Positions 1 through 7,976 of a DNA stretch of 54,141 nt are shown here, piece after piece (position 1 is the stretch's first letter; each line of letters opens with the position of its first letter). Origin of the DNA: a virus; IMG/VR virus record IMGVR_UViG_3300027833_000066, positions 1 to 54,141 of that record. The stretch is one strand, 5' to 3'. Under the pieces are notes generated by a model that was not told the DNA's origin, did no database searches, and saw only the letters and a program-made list of their open reading frames with translations. Both the position numbers and the translations under genes were made by a program.

Positions 1-666
1 GATACCGCTGATACTATCAATAATAATGTTGTGATAACTCAAAGAGGTTCATTTAACACAGGCACCTCTGGCCAGAATAACGCTGGAATGGGAGGTAGTT
101 ACAATTATGGATATCAATATGCAGGAGCGTGGTCACACCCATATCCAGACCTAGTATTAGGTTATCATACCGGTATGAGAATAGGCGGTTACACAGGTTA
201 TGGAGGCACAAGATTTTATTCCGACCACCCGCATAGAACAACGTCAATACTTTTTAGTGTAGGTAATGGTGATAGTCATGTAAGAGCTACAAATAACATA
301 TATGCTTATACTTCTGACAAACGATTAAAAGAAAACTTTAGACCTATTGAAAATGCAGTTGATAAAGTAAAAGCAATAGGTGGGTTTATATTTGACTGGC
401 GTAAAGATATGATGGAGAAACATGGTTTTATTCCTGACCAACAACAAGATGATGCAGGGTTAATTGCTCAAGAAGTCCAAAAAGTAATGCCTGCCGCAAT
501 CAAACGAGCGCCATTCGATCATGACTTAACAAAACCAAATCAAAGTAAATCTGGAGAAGAGTTCCTAACAGTGCAGTATGAAAAAATGGTACCCTTATTA
601 GTAGAAGCAATAAAAGAACAGCAAAAACAAATTGATGAATTGAAAAAATTATTGGAGAATAAATAA
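1..666 (+). CDS. Tail fibre/spike C-terminal part with S74 intramolecular chaperone domain (5'-truncated by window edge)
   Basis: The frame is open from base 1, so this is the C-terminal 221 residues of a longer gene; the GTG at 31 is probably not a start. The N-terminal part is rich in Gly, Tyr and Ser, as in fibre shafts. The C-terminal part carries the endosialidase-chaperone (Peptidase S74) pattern: 'SDKRLKENF', an 'FDWR' stretch, 'GLIAQEVQKVMP', then 'VQYEKMVPLLVEAIKEQ' and a terminal coiled coil. In this family the domain drives trimerisation of the fibre and then cleaves itself off at the Ser of the SDKR-like motif. The gene lies just upstream of other tail-associated genes. The domain call is strong; receptor specificity cannot be told. 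Confidence 0.88.
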   Translation, partial: DTADTINNNVVITQRGSFNTGTSGQNNAGMGGSYNYGYQYAGAWSHPYPDLVLGYHTGMRIGGYTGYGGTRFYSDHPHRTTSILFSVGNGDSHVRATNNIYAYTSDKRLKENFRPIENAVDKVKAIGGFIFDWRKDMMEKHGFIPDQQQDDAGLIAQEVQKVMPAAIKRAPFDHDLTKPNQSKSGEEFLTVQYEKMVPLLVEAIKEQQKQIDELKKLLENK

Positions 667-848
667 TGAAATATTGGAAAGTGACAATATATAATCCCGG
701 CCCTCCTGTAGACTTAGACGACACTAATATTGTATATTCAGCTGCTGAAGATGCAGGAGAGCTTTTGACTATAGTATTAGACCAACACTCCAGGCCTGTA
801 AAAGAGTCTGAAGAAGTTACAAAAGCAGTGTACGACGCAAATATATAA
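666..848 (+). CDS. Small hypothetical protein (60 aa) behind the tail fibre gene
   Basis: The ATG overlaps the stop codon of the fibre gene by one base (TAATG), so it is translationally coupled to it. The 60-residue product has no motif I recognise: a beta-like start with several Trp/Tyr/Pro residues, then an acidic helical half. The late promoter for the next gene overlaps its 3' end. A role as an accessory to tail fibre assembly is only suggested by position. Confidence 0.6.
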   Translation: MKYWKVTIYNPGPPVDLDDTNIVYSAAEDAGELLTIVLDQHSRPVKESEEVTKAVYDANI

Positions 849-851
849 ATA
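844..851 (+). promoter_or_regulatory. T4-type late promoter (TATAAATA)
   Basis: An exact TATAAATA at the end of the preceding gene, followed by GTACTA, lies 29 bases before the next ATG. It matches the gp55-dependent late promoter -10 element of T4-like phages. Confidence 0.7.
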
Positions 852-880
852 GTACTATAAATTAACTAAAGGAAATAACA

Positions 881-1171
881 ATGGCAATAACATATACAAA
901 AAATGAAACTTTCAATGGAACTCGAGTGCAGACAATGCCCGATCCAGATAATGAAGGTGAAACTATTAGTGAAACTGTAACAGGCATCAGAGATATTGAA
1001 GTCACATTCACAGAAGACGCTACTACTCCAAACACAGTTCACACTCGTATGGTAAACGTTTGCTTTGCGGCAGATGGTACTTATGACGATGCTGCAACTG
1101 ATGCTCGTATTGCAGAAGTTGGCGCAGGAGTAGCACATAAAGTCTCTGTTGGCGTAGTGTCTAACGCGTAA
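881..1171 (+). CDS. Hypothetical tail-associated protein (96 aa)
   Basis: The start follows AAAGGA with good spacing and a late promoter, so it is a late gene. The product is Thr/Val-rich and predicted mostly beta, with an acidic first half and an Ala/Gly-rich end. I do not recognise a family. Its place between the fibre gene and another tail-like protein and its late promoter suggest a virion or tail-assembly role. Confidence 0.6.
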   Translation: MAITYTKNETFNGTRVQTMPDPDNEGETISETVTGIRDIEVTFTEDATTPNTVHTRMVNVCFAADGTYDDAATDARIAEVGAGVAHKVSVGVVSNA

Positions 1172-1788
1172 TGGCTGGTGCATTTAGTAATAGTGGCGTA
1201 GTAGACTTTAATAATATTCAATCAGTCTTCGGCGGTTCAAACCCTGTAGGTATTAATGAATACTATAGTGCTGACCCATATAAACCTATGCCAACGTCTG
1301 GTACAATATCAGCTAATGATTTTTATACCACGAGTTCAAAAACTGCTAAAATAACTCGTGGGTATAGTAGCGATAGTGCACATAGATTTGGATATAGCGC
1401 TAATGCTGGAAGTTCATATTACTCTGCAGAAAGTGGAGAGTCTACTGCAGCTTTTGGTTCAATAACTAAAGCCTCTGGATTGATTGCTGGTGATTTGTCA
1501 TGTTTCACAGTTGAAGATAATTATCCGCATGGCCAAGTATTAACTATTGGCAGACGAGGCAGTGGTGATAGTGGATGGACTACATGCTATGTTAAGTGTA
1601 TTGGCGGTTGGTTAAATGGAACTGTATACACTTTTACTCGTACTGGGAGGTGGGTTTATGCTGGAATCAGAAATTCAAGCCCTCAATCTTATGGATGGAG
1701 ATATAGAAGTCAGTATAGTGGAGTGTCAGTTAGTAACTTATATTGGTTTATGATGAGAGGATATACAGTTGCACTTAAGTTTCAATAA
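1171..1788 (+). CDS. Tail-associated structural/adhesin-like protein
   Basis: 205 residues, start overlapping the preceding stop (TAATG). The N-terminus contains 'FGGSNPVGINEYY', a pattern I associate with marine phage tail proteins; the rest is rich in Ser, Gly and Tyr, with short aromatic repeats and little charge, typical of extracellular beta-structured adhesins. It sits in the late tail block between the fibre and a chaperone-like protein. The exact role is unknown; a tail tip or fibre accessory is my inference. Confidence 0.55.
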   Translation: MAGAFSNSGVVDFNNIQSVFGGSNPVGINEYYSADPYKPMPTSGTISANDFYTTSSKTAKITRGYSSDSAHRFGYSANAGSSYYSAESGESTAAFGSITKASGLIAGDLSCFTVEDNYPHGQVLTIGRRGSGDSGWTTCYVKCIGGWLNGTVYTFTRTGRWVYAGIRNSSPQSYGWRYRSQYSGVSVSNLYWFMMRGYTVALKFQ

Positions 1789-1800
1789 TAGGAAAAATAA

Positions 1801-2331
1801 ATGATTAATTATAATATTATAAAAGTCGATTCAGTACTCAATTTGATTCAGATTCAATATACAAGATCTGGATACGAGCATTATTATGTGCAGCAGCAAT
1901 TGCCAGATAGTTACGATGATGCATATTTACATAGTATCGCTTCAGCTCAAGTAGAAGAAGCTCAGGAATATTGGGATTTAGTAGATGCATCATCTACGTA
2001 TACACCTAGTACTACAACTGGAGAATTAAAAGAATTGGTATTATCTCCTATACCGGAATATGATGTTCTTTATCAAAGTGTATCATTATCTTGGACTGAA
2101 ACTGCTACGACAAAAACTAAAGTATGGACTATCAATAATCTTAGTGACGCCGATAAAGCCTTGAATATAAGAATTAAAAGAAATGCATTATTAGAAGAAA
2201 CAGATACAGAAGCTTTATCAGATCGAACTCTATCAAGCGAATTGACAGCATATAGGGAATCTCTAAGGGGTATTACAGACCAAGAGACATTCCCAACTAG
2301 TGTGATCTGGCCTACGAAACCATTAGGATAA
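1801..2331 (+). CDS. Tail fibre assembly chaperone-like protein
   Basis: 176 residues, start after AGGAAAA. The C-terminal half has the pattern of phage tail assembly chaperone families (Phage_tail_APC type): 'IRIKRNALLEETDTEAL' followed by 'LTAYRESLRGI' and 'FPTSVIWPTKP'. In other phages such proteins help fibres fold or assemble and are encoded next to fibre genes, as here. The N-terminal half is not recognised. The family call is by motif recall only. Confidence 0.6.
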   Translation: MINYNIIKVDSVLNLIQIQYTRSGYEHYYVQQQLPDSYDDAYLHSIASAQVEEAQEYWDLVDASSTYTPSTTTGELKELVLSPIPEYDVLYQSVSLSWTETATTKTKVWTINNLSDADKALNIRIKRNALLEETDTEALSDRTLSSELTAYRESLRGITDQETFPTSVIWPTKPLG

Positions 2332-2335
2332 TAAC

Positions 2336-3349
2336 ATGGCTAAGTTAAAATACTATGCGTTATGCTGTAGAGGAATGCCAGCGACTAAGCGTCATTTGAC
2401 TCGTATTCCAAAAGCCGATTTAGTAATTGTTATTAACAGTCAAAACTCAGATTATGTAACAGAAGCTACTAATTGGTGCGTAAGCGAAAGCATAGAGCAC
2501 TACGTTACTGCAAGCGATGGAACTCCATCAACAGGCAAAAATTCAGTATTCGATTTATTCATAGCATCAAACAATGATTATATGGTATTAGTCGATGGAG
2601 ATGATTTTATTACTCCACATGGCTTATATATTTATGATACGATTGCGCAGTCAGCTTCACCTCCAGACGCCGTTGCTTTAGAATTTCAGTTTGGTTTAGT
2701 GCCAAATAATAACTATAATACCCATTTGCTGCATGTTGATGAAAGTTCTAATGCTAGCGTTAGAGATGCTAGAGACAAGCTCAACCAAGATCACATTCAT
2801 GGTTGGGGTTTAAGAATATTTCAAAAGCCTTATGAGTGGTGGGCTGCAGCTTTAGATGGAACTTCAGTTCCACATCATGATGAGTTTACTGAACAATGTT
2901 CTAATATGCATAGAAGACTTATGACCCATGAGCACGAGTATATTAATGGGTGGGAAAGCCATTTAAGAATAGTATTTTATTCTAAAGCTGGTGCTGCTTT
3001 TAGGTTTGATCCTGAGTTGCTTGTAGGTGAAGATACTATGCAATACTTTAGATTAAAGAACGCAATGGTCGATGGTGATATAGACCTAAGGCATTTAAAC
3101 GAAATATATCCAACATATGTGTATGACCAAAGAATCGAAGGTATTGTTGGTTGGGCTAACGAAAGAGACTCTGGTCGAGGTTGGTTAGCCTGGATGACAG
3201 CTTTAGTTAGTGAGTTTGATAGATATTTGGCTGAGGGAAAAATGCATACTACAATTCCTCCAGCAGTAGTTTTGCCAGAGCCCGCAGATGATTACAGACC
3301 TGACACTTTAGGCCTTGTAAATTATCCCCATAGATTACCAAAATATTAA
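2336..3349 (+). CDS. GT-A-fold glycosyltransferase-like protein in the tail region
   Basis: 337 residues, start 4 bases after the preceding stop. The first 100 residues look like a GT2/GT-A nucleotide-sugar binding half: beta strands 'LVIVINSQ' and 'YMVLVDGDDFITPHG', where the DGDD string is placed like the metal-binding DxD motif. The C-terminal half has many Trp/His residues and an acidic 'VGEDTMQYFRLKNAM' stretch that could supply a catalytic acid. Being in the late tail block, it might modify a virion protein or a host surface glycan; the substrate is unknown. Confidence in the fold is moderate. Confidence 0.5.
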   Translation: MAKLKYYALCCRGMPATKRHLTRIPKADLVIVINSQNSDYVTEATNWCVSESIEHYVTASDGTPSTGKNSVFDLFIASNNDYMVLVDGDDFITPHGLYIYDTIAQSASPPDAVALEFQFGLVPNNNYNTHLLHVDESSNASVRDARDKLNQDHIHGWGLRIFQKPYEWWAAALDGTSVPHHDEFTEQCSNMHRRLMTHEHEYINGWESHLRIVFYSKAGAAFRFDPELLVGEDTMQYFRLKNAMVDGDIDLRHLNEIYPTYVYDQRIEGIVGWANERDSGRGWLAWMTALVSEFDRYLAEGKMHTTIPPAVVLPEPADDYRPDTLGLVNYPHRLPKY

Positions 3350-3366
3350 ATTAGAGATCTTAACCT

Positions 3367-3374
3367 TATAAATA
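3367..3374 (+). promoter_or_regulatory. T4-type late promoter upstream of gene 13
   Basis: An exact TATAAATA in the intergenic region, 30 bases before the gene 13 ATG. It is placed to start the neck/terminase transcript. Confidence 0.75.
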
Positions 3375-3404
3375 CATATAGGTTACTCACATAGGAATAC
3401 AAAA

Positions 3405-4154
3405 ATGGCAGCTCCAAATTCAAGAAGTACATTAATCGATTATTGTTTAAGGTCGTTGGGCGCGCCAGTAGTTGAAATTAATGTTGACGAAGATCAAGTA
3501 GAAGATAGAATAGATGAAGCTTTACAATTATATCAGCATTATCATGCCGATGCTATCGAAAAGGTATTTTTAAAGCATCCTGTTACAGCCGATGACATAA
3601 CTAATGGGTATATAACTATACCTGAATTAGTGACTGATGTTGTTAGATTGTTTCCAATTAGGGATACTATTGCTGCTAATAATATGTTTGATATTAAGTA
3701 TCAAATGCATTTGAATGATTTATATTCATTAGGATATATGGGTTCTCTTGTTGAGTATGAAATGGCTCAACAATGGTTATCTTTAGTGGATATTTTAACA
3801 GACCCAGATGGAAAACATATAAGTTTTGATCGCCATAAAAATCAATTAAGAGTTGATATGGACTGGTCAAAGGAAGTAGTTGTTGGATCATTTATTATTG
3901 TAGAATGCTATAGAATATTAGATCCTGATACTTTTACAGATGTATATAATGATTACTTTCTTAAAAGATACGCAACCGCTTTAATTAAACATCAATGGGG
4001 AACTAACCTATCTAAATTTGAAGGAATGGTAATGCCGGGTGGTGTAACATTCAACGGTAGACAAATCTTAGAAGATGCTAAAGAAGAGCTTAAAGAATTA
4101 AACGAAGAAATTAGATTGAACTGGGAACAGCCAGTCGATTTCTATACGGGGTAA
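3405..4154 (+). CDS. 13: Neck (head completion) protein gp13
   Basis: 249 residues, against about 309 in T4. The N-terminus ('TLIDYCLRSLGAPVVEINVDEDQVEDRIDEAL') is characteristic of gp13 of T4-like phages. The protein forms part of the neck that closes the DNA-filled head and offers the docking surface for the tail. It is directly followed by gene 14, as in T4. It lies behind a late promoter, and its start is preceded by AGGAATAC. Confidence 0.92.
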   Translation: MAAPNSRSTLIDYCLRSLGAPVVEINVDEDQVEDRIDEALQLYQHYHADAIEKVFLKHPVTADDITNGYITIPELVTDVVRLFPIRDTIAANNMFDIKYQMHLNDLYSLGYMGSLVEYEMAQQWLSLVDILTDPDGKHISFDRHKNQLRVDMDWSKEVVVGSFIIVECYRILDPDTFTDVYNDYFLKRYATALIKHQWGTNLSKFEGMVMPGGVTFNGRQILEDAKEELKELNEEIRLNWEQPVDFYTG

Positions 4155-4157
4155 AGA

Positions 4158-5090
4158 ATGCCTAGAAGTGTATATTTCTCACAGGCCGTAAAATCTGAGC
4201 AATCAGTTTACGAAGATCTGGTTATAGAATCCTTAAAGATATATGGACAAGATGTCTATTATATTCCAAGGACTTTAGTTGGCCGAGATAATATGTTTGG
4301 AGAAGACTTAGCATCTAAGTTTGATGATGCATATATGATTGAAGCATACGTTGAAAATCCGGAAGGATTCGACGGGGCTGGTGATCTATACCAAAAGTTT
4401 GGTTTAGAGATTAGAGATGAAGTTACTTTCATTATATCACGTAGGCAATGGTCTACATTAATTGGTACTTGGAATAACTCTTTACAAAACGATAGGCCAT
4501 CAGAAGGAGATTTAATATTCCTTCCAATGAGTAATAAGTTTTTTGAGATATCTATGGTTGAACATGAACAGCCGTTCTATCAATTATCTAATCTTCCGGT
4601 ATTTAAAATTCAGTGTAGCTTGTTCGAATACAATGAGGAAGACTTTGAAACTGGTGTTGATGCTATTGATATTACCCAAGTTAAAAATTCTTATCAAGTG
4701 GCAGTAGATCTTACAGTTGTTGGAGGTAACCACTTTGTACAAGGAGAGATTGTTACTCAGGTTATTACAGCAGATCCTGCAGTAAGTGTATATGGTGAAA
4801 TACAAACTGTAACTAAAACTTCAGATGACGCAGCAATTGTAACGATATCCAACATTGGAGTCACTGGTTCTACTGAGGCTAAAGACTTCTTAGTATCTCC
4901 AACGGTTGGATTAACTGGAAGTTTGTCAGCTAGCACTTGCCATATCAATAAGATATACGGTGTTGCAGATGCTACTAATTATGATCTTGCTGATGGTGGA
5001 GCTAATAATAATAACTTCGAAATAGAAGGAGACGGTTTCTTAGACTTTACTGAATCCAATCCATTCGGCGATCCATCGGAGACTTACTAA
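4158..5090 (+). CDS. 14: Neck protein gp14
   Basis: 310 residues. The N-terminus 'PRSVYFSQAVKSEQSVYEDL' and the 'RDNMFGEDLASKFDDAYMIE' region are typical of T4-like gp14, which with gp13 forms the head-tail connector ring complex. Gene order 13-14-15 supports this. A Thr/Val-rich segment at about residues 180-260 looks like an inserted beta domain. The stop overlaps the next start by one base. Confidence 0.92.
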   Translation: MPRSVYFSQAVKSEQSVYEDLVIESLKIYGQDVYYIPRTLVGRDNMFGEDLASKFDDAYMIEAYVENPEGFDGAGDLYQKFGLEIRDEVTFIISRRQWSTLIGTWNNSLQNDRPSEGDLIFLPMSNKFFEISMVEHEQPFYQLSNLPVFKIQCSLFEYNEEDFETGVDAIDITQVKNSYQVAVDLTVVGGNHFVQGEIVTQVITADPAVSVYGEIQTVTKTSDDAAIVTISNIGVTGSTEAKDFLVSPTVGLTGSLSASTCHINKIYGVADATNYDLADGGANNNNFEIEGDGFLDFTESNPFGDPSETY

Positions 5091-5836
5091 TGTTTGGTAA
5101 TCATTTCTATCATTCTACAATGAGAAAAGCAGTTGCTGTTTTTGGAACTTTGTTTAATGATATTGCAGTAATTCGTCAAGACGGAGCTGGAAACGTATTA
5201 AATCAAGTTAAAGTTCCATTGTCGTATGGCCCTAAGCAAAAGTTCTTAGCTAGGTTAGATCAAAATACTAATAGTGATGCATCCATGGCTATTAAGTTAC
5301 CTAGGATGGCTTTTGAAATTACAAGTTTAGAATTAGATTCTACACAAAAGCTAGCTAAAAGAAATGTTATATCGGAAAATCATGCAACTGATTCTACTAA
5401 AAAGAAGACGTTAAAGCAACAAGTTGCATATAATATTAATATGACATTGCACATTCTAGCTAAGAATCAAGATGATGGTCTACAAATCGTAGAACAAATA
5501 TTACCATACTTTCAGCCAGAATACACAATTACAATTACGCCAGTTACAGGATTTGAATATAAACAAGACGTTCCTATCATATTAACTGGTGTTACTATAA
5601 GCGACGATTACGAAGGTGATTTTCAAACACGTAGAGTATTAGCATATCAACTAGACTTTACTATGAAAATGAAATTCTTTGGTCCTACTAGTAATACATC
5701 AGTTATTAAAGAAATCAATATTGATTTTAACGCTGATACTGGTGGTGCAAATGTATTAGAAAATATGGATTTCACAATCACTCCAGCGGCAGCTGATGAG
5801 GATGATGACTATACGGTCAACGTAAGCATTACATAA
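5090..5836 (+). CDS. 15: Tail sheath stabiliser and completion protein gp15
   Basis: 248 residues (T4 about 272). It begins with 'MFGNHFYHSTMRKAVAVFG', typical of gp15, which caps the contractile sheath and tube and joins the tail to the neck. It is coupled to gene 14 by a one-base overlap and followed by the terminase genes, as in T4. The last 40 residues are acidic. Confidence 0.92.
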   Translation: MFGNHFYHSTMRKAVAVFGTLFNDIAVIRQDGAGNVLNQVKVPLSYGPKQKFLARLDQNTNSDASMAIKLPRMAFEITSLELDSTQKLAKRNVISENHATDSTKKKTLKQQVAYNINMTLHILAKNQDDGLQIVEQILPYFQPEYTITITPVTGFEYKQDVPIILTGVTISDDYEGDFQTRRVLAYQLDFTMKMKFFGPTSNTSVIKEINIDFNADTGGANVLENMDFTITPAAADEDDDYTVNVSIT

Positions 5837-5846
5837 TAGGTATATC

Positions 5847-6284
5847 ATGGACAAATTAGATAAAATGAGTGCAAGCTTAGCGAAGAACTTGCCAGTAGAG
5901 GCTAAGGAAAAAACATTAAAAAATTCTTTAAGCACAGAAGAAATTGAAATTAAAGACGATTACGAGTTTTCCCGAAAGACATACAAAGAATTAATTACAA
6001 CTGGAACTAAGTCATTAGATACATTGGCTGAACTAGCCCGTGAATCTGAGCATCCTAGAGCCTTTGAGGTATTATCTAAAGCCATAAAAGATATTGGCGA
6101 TGTTACTGATAAGCTTATGGCATTACAAAAAAATAAGAAAGATTTAGAGCCAGAAGAACGGAAAAGACATGGTGATAGAACTGTTAATAATAATCTCTTT
6201 GTTGGTAGTACTACAGAATTACAAAGGTTACTAGCTCGTTCAGCCCCAGAGAAAAAAGTAATAGATGTCGACATTAAAGAATAA
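5847..6284 (+). CDS. 16: Small terminase subunit gp16
   Basis: 145 residues, helical and highly charged, encoded just upstream of and overlapping the large terminase gene by 20 bases. The central region ('LAELARESEHPRAFEVLSKAIKDIGDVTDKLMALQ') matches the coiled-coil oligomerisation core of T4-like gp16. It regulates gp17 ATPase and nuclease during DNA packaging. The C-terminus ends with a short acidic tail. Confidence 0.9.
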   Translation: MDKLDKMSASLAKNLPVEAKEKTLKNSLSTEEIEIKDDYEFSRKTYKELITTGTKSLDTLAELARESEHPRAFEVLSKAIKDIGDVTDKLMALQKNKKDLEPEERKRHGDRTVNNNLFVGSTTELQRLLARSAPEKKVIDVDIKE

Positions 6285-7884
6285 TCAACTTGGCTACATG
6301 GGCAATCCCAATGTTAAACGGGATGGCGTTGAAAGCGAGTTCACAGAAGAAGAGATACTTGAATATTCCAAGTGTATGCAAGACCCTGCGTATTTCGCAA
6401 AAACATATCTAAAAGTTATATCCCTAGATGATGGTTTAGTTCCTTTTGACCTATATCCATACCAAGAAAAGATGTTTAACCACTTTAATGATAATAGATT
6501 CTCTATTGTTTTAGCATGTAGACAGTCAGGTAAATCTATTGGTGCGGTTGGGTTTCTCCTTCATTACGCGTGTTTCCATCCTGAAAAGACTATTGCGATA
6601 TTGGCAAACAAAGGTGCAACTGCACGAGAAATGCTAGCACGTATTACTCTTATGTTAGAGAATCTACCATTCTTTTTACAGCCTGGGTGTAAAGCATTAA
6701 ACAAAAGTTCAATTGAATTTTCAAACAACTCAAAGATTATTGCATCTGCAACTTCAGGTAGTTCTATCCGTGGTTTATCTATTAACCTATTGTTCTTAGA
6801 TGAGTTTGCTTTTGTTGAAAACGATGCACAATTCTATACTTCTACATATCCGGTAGTATCTTCTGGTAATGATACTAAGGTTATTATTACTTCAACTGCT
6901 AATGGTATCGGTAATGTATATCATAAGATATGGGAAGGAGCTTCTACAAACACTAACGAATATAAGCCGTTTAGAGTTGATTGGTGGGATGTTCCTGGAA
7001 GAGATGAAGCTTGGAAATTAAGCACAATAGCAAATACGTCTGAGCTTCAGTTTGATCAGGAATTTGGTAATAACTTCCATGGAAGAGGTAATACCTTATT
7101 AGATGCTAATGATTTGCTAACATTAAAGGCCGTAGAGCCGATTAAATGGTCTGAGAATATTCTAATTTACGAGTATGCTAAACCAGAACATAACTATATA
7201 ATGACTGTAGATGTTGCGAAAGGTAGAGGTCAAGACTATAGCACCTTTAATATTATTGATACTTCAGTCCAACCGTTTAAACAAGTTTGTGTATTTAGAG
7301 ATAATAATATATCTCCAATGTTATTACCTGACATTGTTTATAAATATGCTAACGTATATAACAAAGCTTACGTCATAGTAGAATCTAATGATCAAGGCGC
7401 AGTGGTATGTAATGGTTTATACTATGATTTAGAATACGAAAATATGTTTGTAGAATCACAAGTAAAAGCTAACTCTATTGGCGCAACTATGACACGTAGA
7501 GTTAAAAGAATTGGCTGTTCATCATTAAAAGACTTAGTTAGTCAAAAGAAATTAAACGTTTTAGATGGGGAAACTATATCTGAAATGTGTACATTCGTGT
7601 CAAAGGGATCTTCTTACGAAGCATCTGGCAATAACCATGATGACTTGGTTATGAACTTAGTACTATTTGCATGGTTTACTAGTACTGATATATTCCAAGG
7701 TATTACTGATATTGATATGAAGAATTTATTATATAGAGAGCAGTTATTAGCAATACAAGAGGATATGTTACCATTTGGCATTATTGATGATGGTAATTAC
7801 GATATAGAAAAGGGTGTTGGAGATGGAGAAGGAAATGTTTGGTATGAACAACCGGCAGATCCATTTGATCGATATTTACAATAA
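6265..7884 (+). CDS. 17: Large terminase subunit gp17 (packaging ATPase/nuclease)
   Basis: 539 residues (T4 610). The ATPase domain has Walker A 'ACRQSGKS' at 84-91 and Walker B 'LLFLDE' at 175-180, followed by 'TSTANG', the coupling motif. The RNase H-like nuclease domain starts at 'MTVDVAKGRGQDYS' with Asp316, then 'VIVESNDQGA' and 'HDDLVM'. The enzyme docks on the portal, translocates DNA into the prohead and cuts the concatemer. The start overlaps gene 16 by 20 bases; a later in-frame Met at residue 12 is possible. Confidence 0.97.
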   Translation: MSTLKNNQLGYMGNPNVKRDGVESEFTEEEILEYSKCMQDPAYFAKTYLKVISLDDGLVPFDLYPYQEKMFNHFNDNRFSIVLACRQSGKSIGAVGFLLHYACFHPEKTIAILANKGATAREMLARITLMLENLPFFLQPGCKALNKSSIEFSNNSKIIASATSGSSIRGLSINLLFLDEFAFVENDAQFYTSTYPVVSSGNDTKVIITSTANGIGNVYHKIWEGASTNTNEYKPFRVDWWDVPGRDEAWKLSTIANTSELQFDQEFGNNFHGRGNTLLDANDLLTLKAVEPIKWSENILIYEYAKPEHNYIMTVDVAKGRGQDYSTFNIIDTSVQPFKQVCVFRDNNISPMLLPDIVYKYANVYNKAYVIVESNDQGAVVCNGLYYDLEYENMFVESQVKANSIGATMTRRVKRIGCSSLKDLVSQKKLNVLDGETISEMCTFVSKGSSYEASGNNHDDLVMNLVLFAWFTSTDIFQGITDIDMKNLLYREQLLAIQEDMLPFGIIDDGNYDIEKGVGDGEGNVWYEQPADPFDRYLQ

Positions 7885-7903
7885 ACCTTTAAATCTTTAT
7901 TTA

Positions 7904-7911
7904 TATAAATA
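7904..7911 (+). promoter_or_regulatory. T4-type late promoter, distal copy upstream of gene 18
   Basis: TATAAATA followed by ACTATG, 66 bases before the gene 18 start. It is the first of two tandem copies in this gap. Confidence 0.6.
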
Positions 7912-7944
7912 ACTATGATTGAACATAACCGTATTATGAAAACT

Positions 7945-7952
7945 TATAAATA
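7945..7952 (+). promoter_or_regulatory. T4-type late promoter, proximal copy upstream of gene 18
   Basis: A second exact TATAAATA, 25 bases before the gene 18 ATG. Two tandem late promoters fit the high demand for sheath protein. Confidence 0.75.
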
Positions 7953-7976
7953 AACTCAATTTGAGAGGACACACAC

